DNA of 40,546 nt from CAZYAK01 sp964403335. Lineage in GTDB: Bacteria; Patescibacteriota; Gracilibacteria; Peribacterales; Peribacteraceae. A program made the translations under genes and the position numbers. The stretch spans positions 1 to 40,546 of the forward strand of contig CAYOFI010000015.1 of the NCBI GenBank assembly GCA_964403335.1. Direction: 5' to 3'. The notes beneath the pieces are model-generated. The model searched no databases, was not told the DNA's origin, and saw only the letters and a program-made list of their open reading frames with translations. This document shows, in pieces, positions 22,492 through 29,726 of this stretch (positions are counted from its first letter, which is position 1; each line of letters opens with the position of its first letter).

Positions 22492-23175
22492 ATGAAAGTG
22501 GTTTTGGTTCTTCCATCGTTCAACGCGGCACGCACGCTGCGGCGCACGTGGGACGCCATTCCCAAAGCGTGCGCCGACGAGATCATCTTGGTGGACGATG
22601 CCAGCACCGATGCAACGGTCGCCGTCGCGGAGGGGATTGAGGGATTGCACGTGATCCGCCATCCGGAAAACCGCGGCTACGGCGCCAATCAAAAAACCTG
22701 TTATGACGAAGCGCTGAAGCGCGGCGCGGACATCGTGGTGATGCTGCATCCGGATTTTCAGTATGACCCGTCGCGCGTGCCGCAGATGATCGGGCCGATC
22801 GAGGAGGGGCGGGCGGACATGGTCATCGGCTCGCGGTTTTTGCAGAGCGATCCGCGCACGGGCGGGATGGCCTGGTGGCGGTACTACGGCAATCGCTTTC
22901 TCACGACAGTGCAAAACGGCATCTTGAAAACGCGTCTCTCGGAATGTCATTCGGGCTACCGCGCATACAGCCGCGCACTGCTGCAGTCCGTCCCGTACCA
23001 GACATTTTCCGACCGGTTCGTTTTTGATTCGCAGATGATTTCGGCGGCGGCCCGCCGGAATTTTGCCATCGCGGAAGTGGCCATCCCCGTCCGCTATCTT
23101 TCCGATTCCTCTTCCATCTCCTTCACGCAGTCCGTGCGGTACGGAGCGTCCACGCTTCTCACACTGTTTCCGTAG
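22492..23175 (+). CDS. Family 2 glycosyltransferase (DPM1/DPG synthase-like)
   Basis: 227 residues. VVLVLPSFNAARTL start, IILVDDASTDAT nucleotide site, NRGYGANQKTC donor motif. The usual D-x-D appears as MLHPDFQYDP, i.e. H-P-D, a variant I associate with a subgroup of polyprenyl-phosphate glycosyltransferases. ECHSGYRAYSR and the DRFVFD acceptor motif follow. No membrane anchor. It starts MKVVLV at 22492, where the domain begins. The next gene starts 3 nt after its stop, so the pair probably acts in series: GT2 loads a lipid carrier and GT-C uses it. Confidence 0.87.
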   Translation: MKVVLVLPSFNAARTLRRTWDAIPKACADEIILVDDASTDATVAVAEGIEGLHVIRHPENRGYGANQKTCYDEALKRGADIVVMLHPDFQYDPSRVPQMIGPIEEGRADMVIGSRFLQSDPRTGGMAWWRYYGNRFLTTVQNGILKTRLSECHSGYRAYSRALLQSVPYQTFSDRFVFDSQMISAAARRNFAIAEVAIPVRYLSDSSSISFTQSVRYGASTLLTLFP

Positions 23176-23178
23176 ACG

Positions 23179-24378
23179 ATGATCGACGCCATCGCTCTCC
23201 TTGCCGGGTTCTTCCTGTATGTGACGCAGATGCACGTGCCGATGGCGCTGGCCGAACTGTGCGCGGCAGCCGCGGTTTTTGCCTATGTGCTGCTGAGCAT
23301 CGCGGTCCGCAAGTCTCCCCGCTGGTACGAGGGAGTCAAAGTCGTGCTGCTCGCCATTGTCGTATTGTGCACGGTGGTGACGTCCCTCTCGCGGTCCATC
23401 GGCGCGCGGATGGAACAGGGGCCGCAGACCAACGTGCATGATCATCCGTTGCAGATGGAAGCGGCCGTCGATTTTTTGCTGCAGGGTTACAATCCCTACG
23501 CGGTGTCGTACAGGGGAACACCCATGGAACTGTGGGCGTCAAACAATACGGCGCTCACGCACGTGATCGCCCTGCCGACGACATTCCTCAAATCCGTGCC
23601 GGTGTACTTGGTGTGGCATGCGCTGTTCGGCTGGTACGACGAGCGCATCGCGCAATTGTTGTTGCTGATGCTCGGGATGACCGCGCTCTATGGAATGTTC
23701 CGGAAGACCGAACTGCGCTTCACGGCGATCATTCTGTTTCTGTTCAATCCGCTGTTTGTCCCGTTTTTCCTGGAAGGCCGGAGCGACATCGTCTTCCTCA
23801 GTTTTCTCTTGGGATCGTTGGTCTGCCTGCGCTGGCATCACAAACAGGAGGCGTTGCTGTTTCTGGCGCTCGCCGTCACCAGCAAACATTTGGCGTGGTT
23901 CATCGTGCCGTTGATGGGGACGTATCTGGCGTCGATCGGGTATTTCCGCACGCACGCCGTCAAAAAACTTCTCCCAAGCGTCGCGCTGACCGCGATCATT
24001 ATTCTTCCGTTCGCGCTGTGGGATTGGCACGCGTTCTATGAAGACGTCATCAGCTTTCCGGCCGGGACCATTCCCACCAGCTTCCCCATCAACGGGTTTT
24101 CGTTCGCGGTGTTTGCGCGCAATGAGGGGTGGGCGCTTGCGGAGACGTATCCGCACTGGGCGTGGATGTTCCAGTTGGCGCTCTTGCCGCTTTTGGGATG
24201 GCTGATGCGCGACCTGTACCGGCGCCCGGGCATCGGCAGAATGTTTCTGTATTACGGTCTGTTCCTCTTCCCCGTGCTCTTTTTCACCCGCTTCTTCCAC
24301 GACAACTACATGGGCGCGATCATCGCGATTGTGGTGACGGGAGTGTTGTTGATGAAAGACGAAGAAAAAAAAGCGTGA
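23179..24378 (+). CDS. Polytopic membrane protein, putative GT-C glycosyltransferase
   Basis: 399 residues with about ten transmembrane helices. A loop after helix 3 has NVHDHPLQMEAAVDFLLQG then YNPYAVSY, resembling the acidic first loop and P-Y motif of GT-C mannosyltransferases (GT87-like). FLEGRSDIVFLSFLLGSL mirrors the D-motif helix, and ALAVTSKHLAW the conserved K-x-Q/H-type motif of that group. Donor probably polyprenyl-phosphate sugar; acceptor unknown. Operonic with the GT2 gene. Confidence 0.75.
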   Translation: MIDAIALLAGFFLYVTQMHVPMALAELCAAAAVFAYVLLSIAVRKSPRWYEGVKVVLLAIVVLCTVVTSLSRSIGARMEQGPQTNVHDHPLQMEAAVDFLLQGYNPYAVSYRGTPMELWASNNTALTHVIALPTTFLKSVPVYLVWHALFGWYDERIAQLLLLMLGMTALYGMFRKTELRFTAIILFLFNPLFVPFFLEGRSDIVFLSFLLGSLVCLRWHHKQEALLFLALAVTSKHLAWFIVPLMGTYLASIGYFRTHAVKKLLPSVALTAIIILPFALWDWHAFYEDVISFPAGTIPTSFPINGFSFAVFARNEGWALAETYPHWAWMFQLALLPLLGWLMRDLYRRPGIGRMFLYYGLFLFPVLFFTRFFHDNYMGAIIAIVVTGVLLMKDEEKKA

Positions 24379-24385
24379 GGGATTT

Positions 24386-25342
24386 TTACGCGGCTCCGTA
24401 GACGGGCTGATCCGTTTCGTATGGTTGCAATTCTTCCGGATCGATTTTTTCCAGATGAGGATAGACATAGTGCAGATAGTGCAGGACGCCTTCCACGAAG
24501 ACGGGATTTTTGGAATTGGGGTAGTTTCTTCTGCACAGCGCCGGCCAGTCGTCGCCGGGATAGACCGGAGTGCATTCGGCATCCATGAGGACCGGGCCAT
24601 CGTCTATTCCTGTACGGATCAGGTGAAAACTTGCGCCGGTCAAATTATGTCTCACGCCGTTTTCTCCCCTGGCCCGTTTGATGGCGTCAATGTACGGCGT
24701 GACTCCCGGATTGCGGAATCGATGGCGCGTATCGGAGATGCCGGGATGTGTATTGAGAACTTTGTTCCACAAATCATACCGATGCGGATTGATGAGATGT
24801 TCGATGCGGCAGAGAAAGTGATCGGAAATGAGAATCTCTGCACCGTGCATTTCCATCGTCAGCCGGATCCGTTCTTCGAATCTTTGTTTTTCTGTGGCAC
24901 GCCCTTCGGTGTCCGTGAGCGGCAGCAAGCGGTAATTGGAAGGGATGTGCCGCGTGATCGTCGTCACCAGATCGCCTTGCCGGTTGCGTAAGTTCAGCGG
25001 ATGCACCCATGGTTTTTCGCGTTCGGGTGTCAGAGGGAAAACATTGTCCAATTTGTGCATGTCTCGTTCGGTGTCATCGTGAATGACGACAACGATATCC
25101 AAGCAGTGTGCCAATCTGCCGCGTGTGCTCTGAATGATGGCATGCTCCAGTGTGCCTTTTATGCGAGGCACAAAGTCGGAGGTATCGGCATCCGGTTGCA
25201 CACAAAATTTTTCCACAATCAAATCCCGCATGGACGTGATGATTGCGGCCCGTACACGCTCGGGGCGTGCAGCGGACGTAGGCGTTTCACCGGCGACGGT
25301 AAAGTATCGATAGGGTTTCTGGTGCTCCCGTTGGTCGAGCAT
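24386..25342 (-). CDS. Formyltransferase-fold protein (PurN/sugar N-formyltransferase-like)
   Basis: 318 residues from ATG 25342. An N-terminal segment of about 75 residues of unknown fold precedes the formyltransferase core: LDIVVVIHDD, ILISDHFLCRIEHLI, LNTHPGISD (Asn197, His199) and GASFHLIRTGIDDGPVL (His240, Asp247/248). These match the Asn-His-Asp catalytic arrangement and the folate loop of N10-formyl-THF-dependent enzymes. It could be a divergent PurN, since purB and purC are nearby, or a sugar/amine formyltransferase, given the glycan genes and the mini EamA transporter beside it. A GTG at 25354 would add SVCSN-type Cys. The frame continues further upstream only as antisense of the transporter gene. 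Confidence 0.75.
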   Translation of the reverse strand: MLDQREHQKPYRYFTVAGETPTSAARPERVRAAIITSMRDLIVEKFCVQPDADTSDFVPRIKGTLEHAIIQSTRGRLAHCLDIVVVIHDDTERDMHKLDNVFPLTPEREKPWVHPLNLRNRQGDLVTTITRHIPSNYRLLPLTDTEGRATEKQRFEERIRLTMEMHGAEILISDHFLCRIEHLINPHRYDLWNKVLNTHPGISDTRHRFRNPGVTPYIDAIKRARGENGVRHNLTGASFHLIRTGIDDGPVLMDAECTPVYPGDDWPALCRRNYPNSKNPVFVEGVLHYLHYVYPHLEKIDPEELQPYETDQPVYGAA

Positions 25343-25420
25343 ATTGGAGCACACGCTAGAACATCGGGGGCACGGATCAATCTTTTTTCCTTGCAGCGGT
25401 GCAAGTCCTATTTGTAATAG

Positions 25421-25444
25421 CCGCGCTCTGTGAGGAGCGCGGCG
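25421..25444. terminator. Perfect GC-rich hairpin between two minus-strand genes
   Basis: GCCGCGCTC, loop TGTGA, GGAGCGCGGC. On the minus strand it comes just after the transporter gene and is followed by TATTACAAAT rather than a U-run. It could be a terminator or a processing/attenuation hairpin before the formyltransferase gene. Confidence 0.45.
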
Positions 25445-25455
25445 GACCGGAACGA

Positions 25456-25902
25456 TCAGTGGGGTGGGTTCTGTTGCGCGGCGTACGTCACGATCAGCAC
25501 GCCGATCGCGACCACAACCCAACCCAGCATCGAGAGCAGGTTGGGCAAGCGGCCATCGACGAACAACGTGATAATGCCGGCCAGGACGGGGACGATCAGC
25601 AGGATTGTGGAGACAGTCATCGCCGTTCCGCCGCTGGTGTACGCGGCGAAGTAGCAGTATTCGCCGATCACGAGCACCAGGGCGCATGCGGCGATCGCCC
25701 ACCACTGCGTTCGTGTCGGAGTCTCGATCGGCGTGCCGCTGAAATACATCATGAGAAGTGCGACACCTCCCATGATCGCGACACCGACGGCCACCATCAC
25801 TGCGCTCTGCAGCGCGGCGAAATTCCGCAGGTGCCGTTCGGTGAGATGATTGACCATCGCATACGCGATGGCCACAACTAACGCGAGCAAGACAGGCTTC
25901 AT
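25456..25902 (-). CDS. Single-domain EamA/DMT-type small transporter
   Basis: 148 residues: about five hydrophobic helices, one EamA repeat (half of a usual 10-TM DMT protein), so it would act as a dimer like ArnE/F or small multidrug carriers. The EamA pattern is visible at the end (GGTAMTVSTILLIVPVLAG, then LGWVVVAIGVLIVTYA). Start ATG 25902 is fixed by a strong Shine-Dalgarno AAGGAG (25909-25914) 6 nt upstream, one of only two clear ones in the window. The leader carries a large palindrome, suggesting regulation. Substrate unknown. Confidence 0.8.
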   Translation of the reverse strand: MKPVLLALVVAIAYAMVNHLTERHLRNFAALQSAVMVAVGVAIMGGVALLMMYFSGTPIETPTRTQWWAIAACALVLVIGEYCYFAAYTSGGTAMTVSTILLIVPVLAGIITLFVDGRLPNLLSMLGWVVVAIGVLIVTYAAQQNPPH

Positions 25903-25940
25903 TAGCCACTCCTTTTTGTGTTCCGGTATGGAAATGAACT

Positions 25941-25960
25941 CCACTCGCGTGCGCGAGTGG
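25941..25960. promoter_or_regulatory. 20-bp palindrome in the leader of the small EamA gene
   Basis: CCACTCGCG-TG-CGCGAGTGG, perfect 9-bp arms around 2 bp, 39 nt upstream of the start codon. Just upstream on the minus strand lies a candidate -35 TTGACC (25990-25995) with a weak TAGTAC-like -10. It could be a repressor operator or an RNA hairpin. Confidence 0.5.
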
Positions 25961-26007
25961 GGTGCAGTACTACGTCTCCTGTGTCGATTGGTCAATAAGC
26001 AAATCTC

Positions 26008-26036
26008 TTGTAACGGCGTTCGGGGCTGGGGATACT
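26008..26036 (+). promoter_or_regulatory. Promoter of the membrane protein gene at 26044
   Basis: TTGTAA (26008-26013), 17-bp spacer, GATACT (26031-26036), then 7 nt to ATG 26044. The same near-leaderless spacing as other genes, which favours ATG 26044 over ATG 26041. Confidence 0.45.
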
Positions 26037-26043
26037 GCGAATG

Positions 26044-26967
26044 ATGCTTCCCTTTCCCTCCCTCCTCCGCCGCGCCTGGCACACGTGCAACCGGTTCAGT
26101 CTGCCGATTGCCGTCATCACGCTTGTGCTGGGGATCGGCTTGATCCTTGCGCGCACGGCGCTGTGGGGTTCGCTGTCCGTGGAATTTTTGCAGCAGACCA
26201 GGACGGTTTTGGGCGAACCGGCGTACGCGGAACTGGAGCGGAAGATGGAAGACGGTGCCGATTCTCAGCAAATCAGCGCATTTTTGAGCGATAAATTGGC
26301 CATCAAAATGAATGAAATGCCGGAAGAACAGCGTGAGCCGTACCTGCTATCCCTCATGACGACATCGTTTCAGCGCACCGCGCACGTCGCCGTCCCGCTT
26401 GCGGTGATTCTGTTTCTTCTTTCCGCGTCCGTCCGCGTGTCGTTCCTGGTCATCGCCGCGCGCAAGCTTGCATCCCTCCCTGAAGTCATCGCCCAAAGCG
26501 CCAGGGTATTCTTCCCTGTCCTTGGCGCGTGGTTTGGAATGTGGATCTGTGCGGGGATCTGGGTGCCGTTCGCGGTCTTTCTGATCGGGTTCGTCTGGCC
26601 GCCGATTTTATTTCTCGCGCTTCCGTCCCTCGCACCGCTCGTCGTCTGGTTGCCGCGTTTTGCGTTGGCGCCTGTCATTGTGGTGGAAGAGAAAAAGACC
26701 GTCACGGCGGCTCTCCGTGCCAGTTACATGCGCACGCGTGGGAAGTGGTGGGATGTGCTCTCGGCGGTGTTGGCCATGGAGGCGGTGCTGTGGGTTCTGC
26801 TCTCCCTTATCGGCTCGCTTCTTGCGATGCTTGTCGATGCGGTCGCCAAATTCTCAGAATTCGGATTTGCCCTCTATTGGCTGATGCCGTTCATCGCGCT
26901 CATTGCCGTGGCATACAGGCAGGCGTTTATGGTGGAGATGAAGGCGGAATTAAAAATTGAGAATTAA
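26044..26967 (+). CDS. Polytopic membrane protein, paralogue of the first gene in the window
   Basis: 307 residues. One N-terminal helix (about 18-45), a charged amphipathic segment rich in Glu/Lys (about 50-100), then four to five further helices. LPRFALAPVIVVEE and LRASYMRTRGKWW match the equivalent stretch of the protein ending at 863. The last codons (ELKIEN) lie inside an AT-rich repeat that also covers the ligA stop, so the native tail may have been replaced. Function unknown; the fold recalls the membrane domain of glycerophosphoryl-diester-phosphodiesterase-type proteins. Confidence 0.72.
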   Translation: MLPFPSLLRRAWHTCNRFSLPIAVITLVLGIGLILARTALWGSLSVEFLQQTRTVLGEPAYAELERKMEDGADSQQISAFLSDKLAIKMNEMPEEQREPYLLSLMTTSFQRTAHVAVPLAVILFLLSASVRVSFLVIAARKLASLPEVIAQSARVFFPVLGAWFGMWICAGIWVPFAVFLIGFVWPPILFLALPSLAPLVVWLPRFALAPVIVVEEKKTVTAALRASYMRTRGKWWDVLSAVLAMEAVLWVLLSLIGSLLAMLVDAVAKFSEFGFALYWLMPFIALIAVAYRQAFMVEMKAELKIEN

Positions 26968-27045
26968 GAATTGAAAATTTTGGAAGCAACACTGTGATCG
27001 GAATGCTTCCATAATTTTCAATTTTCCATTTTCAATTCTCAATTT
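26953..27045. repeat. AT-rich long inverted repeat overlapping two convergent gene ends
   Basis: AAATTGAGAATT (26954-26965) pairs with AATTCTCAATTT (27034-27045), and TGGAAGC (26981-26987) with GCTTCCA (27005-27011). AATTGAAAATTT/AATTTTCAATT-type sequence lies between. It covers the last codons of the 26044 gene and touches the TAA of ligA. The A/T runs on both strands suit a bidirectional terminator, but the sequence also resembles a widespread AATTGAGAATTGAAAAT repeat family. Confidence 0.7.
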
Positions 27046-29182
27046 ATCTCAGTAATTTCTTAAATTCCGCTTCATCAATCACTGCCACATTCAATGTCTT
27101 CGCATCATCAAGTTTGCTGCCCGGATCTTCTCCAGCCAGCACGTAATCTGTTTTTTTGGAGACGGCGCTGCTTACTTTTCCGCCGCGGTCTTTGATCATC
27201 GCGCGGGCTTCTTCGCGGCTGAGGGTCGGCAATGTTCCCGTTAGGACGAAAATTTTGCCCAGGAAAATCTGCGGCGCATTGGAGCCTTCGCTCTGCAGAC
27301 AGACGACGCCGTGTTCTTCCATGTGCGTGAGCATTTCCTGATGCTGTTTTTCCCCGAACCATTCGTGCAGCGCCACCGCGACCACTTCGCCGACTCCGTG
27401 GAGCGCGTTGATCTCTTCATTACTCAGCGCATTGATGGTTTTGGCCACATCCGAGGGTGCGATGCCGACGACAGTCACTTCTTTTTCCTCGGGCCCGAAC
27501 AGGGTCAGCGATCCCGTCGATTCTTGTTCTTTCACCGTCAATTTCCGCGTCGGCCAGGAAATGCGCCGCGCCAAAAGATCCGCCGTTTCCCGCCCGATGT
27601 GCCGGATGCCGAGAGAGAGTAAGAAGCGTTCGATGGGGATGCGCTTGGCCTTTTCGATCGACTTCATCACGTTCTGCGTCTTCTGTTCCTTGAAGAGCGG
27701 CAGTTGGAGGAAATCGGCTTCCGTCAGCGCAAACAGATCTGACGGATCATCCACGAATCCGCCTTTCTGCAATGCTTCAATCGTCTCTGATCCCAGGCCT
27801 TCGATGTTGAACGCGTACCGCGACACGAAGTGACTGAGCCGCTCCTGTTGCTGCGCGATGCAATTGGGATTCGGGCACCGGTGCGCGACTTCTCCTTCTT
27901 CACGGACCAATGTCGTTCCACAACTTGGACAAGCATCGGGAAATTTGAACGGCTTCGCATCCTTCGGTCGCAAGTTTTCCAGTACTTCGAGAACTTCCGG
28001 AATAATATCGCCGGCCTTGCGTACGACGACCGTATCGCCGATGCGCACGTCCAGGCGTTCGATCTCATCGGCGTTATGCAGCGTGGCGCGCGTCACCGTC
28101 GTTCCGGCCAACTGCGTCGGCGTCAGATGCGCGACGGGTGTGATGGCTCCCGTGCGTCCGACTTGCAAGACAATGTCGAGGAGCTGAGCGGTCTTTTGCT
28201 CGGCGGGGAATTTATAGGCGCGGGCCCAACGCGGAGCTTTGGCTGTCGATCCGAGCTCGCGCTGTGTGCGGCGATCATTGATTTTCAGCACGAGTCCGTC
28301 GATATCGAACGGCAAGTCGCCCCGGTGCTTTTGCACGTCGGCATAGATTTTCTCGGCTTCTTTCAAATTTTTACAGAGCGTGTATTTGCGATGCGTGGGC
28401 AATCCGGCGGCATCCAAAAAATCCATCAGATCTTTTTGCGTCTTCAGCTCCGCCGCATCCGCAGTCGTCGTATCCAAGCTGTAGCAGAGCATCCGCAAGT
28501 CGCGCTGTGCGGCGATGGATGGGTCCAGCTGCCGGACGGTTCCCGCAGCGGCATTCCGCGGATTGGCGAACTGTTCGGCTTCCGGCAGATCTTTATTCAC
28601 TTTTTCTAAAGCAGCTTTCGTCATATACACCTCGCCGCCGATTTCCATGAAGCGCGGCAGATCTTTGCCGTTTTTTCCGATCGTCAACGTCAGCGGAATA
28701 CTCTCGATCGCCCGGACGGTATGCGTCACATCTTCGCCTTCGACGCCGTTCCCGCGCGTCACTGCACGCACATAGCGATAGGTCTCGCCATGTTTTTCGT
28801 ACAGCAGGGAAATATTCAGTCCGTCGATCTTCAACTCCGCGAGCATCGGGAATTCCCGCTTCTCATCGCCTAAAAACCGCTTCATGAGATCGATCCATTC
28901 CTCCAAATCTTCCTCCGAAAATGCATCGGTCAAAGATTCTTTTGCAAAGAGATGGCGGACTTTCGGTAAGCGACCATCGAGCGGCGCGCCCACGCGCTGA
29001 GTAGGGGAGTCCGGTGTCACCAGATCCGGAAATGCTTTTTCCAGCGCGATCAATTCCTGTTTGAGGGCATCGCGCACGTCCTCCGATACTTCCGACCGAT
29101 CCTCGATGAAATATGCGCGGTTCAACCGCCAAATTTCGGCACGGAGCTTGGTGATGCGTTCCTGAGCGTGCTTCCTGTCCAT
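27044..29182 (-). CDS. ligA: NAD-dependent DNA ligase
   Basis: 712 residues. Joins nicks during replication and repair using NAD+. Domain Ia (residues about 1-65, SPTQRVG) binds NMN. The adenylation domain carries AELKIDG with the AMP-accepting Lys118, then an FANPRNAAAG motif, DGLVLK and GRTGAITPVA leading into the OB fold. A Cys4 zinc finger (CPSC, CPNPNC), helix-hairpin-helix repeats and a C-terminal BRCT domain (about 635-712) follow. A charged insert of about 30 residues (PTRKLTVKEQESTGSLTLFG) interrupts the HhH region. The start at 29182 has a TACGAT box 6 nt upstream. Confidence 0.97.
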   Translation of the reverse strand: MDRKHAQERITKLRAEIWRLNRAYFIEDRSEVSEDVRDALKQELIALEKAFPDLVTPDSPTQRVGAPLDGRLPKVRHLFAKESLTDAFSEEDLEEWIDLMKRFLGDEKREFPMLAELKIDGLNISLLYEKHGETYRYVRAVTRGNGVEGEDVTHTVRAIESIPLTLTIGKNGKDLPRFMEIGGEVYMTKAALEKVNKDLPEAEQFANPRNAAAGTVRQLDPSIAAQRDLRMLCYSLDTTTADAAELKTQKDLMDFLDAAGLPTHRKYTLCKNLKEAEKIYADVQKHRGDLPFDIDGLVLKINDRRTQRELGSTAKAPRWARAYKFPAEQKTAQLLDIVLQVGRTGAITPVAHLTPTQLAGTTVTRATLHNADEIERLDVRIGDTVVVRKAGDIIPEVLEVLENLRPKDAKPFKFPDACPSCGTTLVREEGEVAHRCPNPNCIAQQQERLSHFVSRYAFNIEGLGSETIEALQKGGFVDDPSDLFALTEADFLQLPLFKEQKTQNVMKSIEKAKRIPIERFLLSLGIRHIGRETADLLARRISWPTRKLTVKEQESTGSLTLFGPEEKEVTVVGIAPSDVAKTINALSNEEINALHGVGEVVAVALHEWFGEKQHQEMLTHMEEHGVVCLQSEGSNAPQIFLGKIFVLTGTLPTLSREEARAMIKDRGGKVSSAVSKKTDYVLAGEDPGSKLDDAKTLNVAVIDEAEFKKLLR

Positions 29183-29188
29183 GCGAAC

Positions 29189-29194
29189 ATCGTA
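29189..29194 (-). promoter_or_regulatory. -10 box of ligA, leaderless type
   Basis: TACGAT on the minus strand ends 6 nt before the ligA ATG at 29182. No Shine-Dalgarno. It excludes the in-frame upstream ATGs. Confidence 0.55.
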
Positions 29195-29224
29195 CCGTCG
29201 CATGCGGATGCTGTCATGACCGGA

Positions 29225-29233
29225 TGCTAGACT
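29225..29233 (+). promoter_or_regulatory. Extended -10 box of the 29241 gene, leaderless type
   Basis: TGcTAGACT, with the -10 at 29228-29233, ends 7 nt before GTG 29241. It supports the GTG over the TTG at 29235. Confidence 0.55.
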
Positions 29234-29240
29234 CTTGTCC

Positions 29241-29726
29241 GTGCCCACGCGCCGCATCCTTCAACATACCGTCATCGCCCTCTATCTCACCATCACGCTG
29301 GGAGCATTGATGCTGACGATGACCAAAACCTGGCCGCCATTCCTTCCGCGCGCGCTCGTGCATTGGAGTTACGGCATGATGGCGCCGTACCAGGGCGATA
29401 CGTCGTGGAACGCGGATTTCCGGTATGAAGGATTACTCAACAATGGGAAGTGGGAGACGATCGATCTCGCCCGATACATGCCGTATGGATTCGGGGAACG
29501 CAACGTCCGCAAATTCCTGCGGATCTATCAAACTCTGGATACCGATGGGCAGCGGTCCAAATTCAATCTGTTCGCGCAGCAAGTTCTGGCACTGGAACGC
29601 AAGCGAGGCATTCCGTACCAAGCCGTCCGTGTGACCTACGAACAATGGCCGCGCAGTCCCGCGGGGTATGAGTATTTGCATTTGCCTGCGTTCACGACGT
29701 ATTTGCCTATTACTGAAGTCCGATGA
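29241..29726 (+). CDS. Membrane-anchored partner protein of the HTTM gene
   Basis: 161 residues from GTG 29241. One N-terminal transmembrane helix (about residues 8-30), then an extracytoplasmic domain with WNADFRYEGLLNNGKWETID, ARYMPYGFGERNVRKFLR and RGIPYQAVRVTYEQWPRSP. It overlaps the HTTM gene by 4 nt (ATGA), so the two are translationally coupled. Small partners like this commonly accompany HTTM proteins, but neither function is known to me. Confidence 0.72.
   Translation: MPTRRILQHTVIALYLTITLGALMLTMTKTWPPFLPRALVHWSYGMMAPYQGDTSWNADFRYEGLLNNGKWETIDLARYMPYGFGERNVRKFLRIYQTLDTDGQRSKFNLFAQQVLALERKRGIPYQAVRVTYEQWPRSPAGYEYLHLPAFTTYLPITEVR

Noticed and set aside
25343..25909. N-terminal extension of the formyltransferase frame to 507 codons
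   Set aside because: The extra part is an alternate-frame reading of the EamA transporter gene and crosses a hairpin; composition is Arg/His-rich with no motif.
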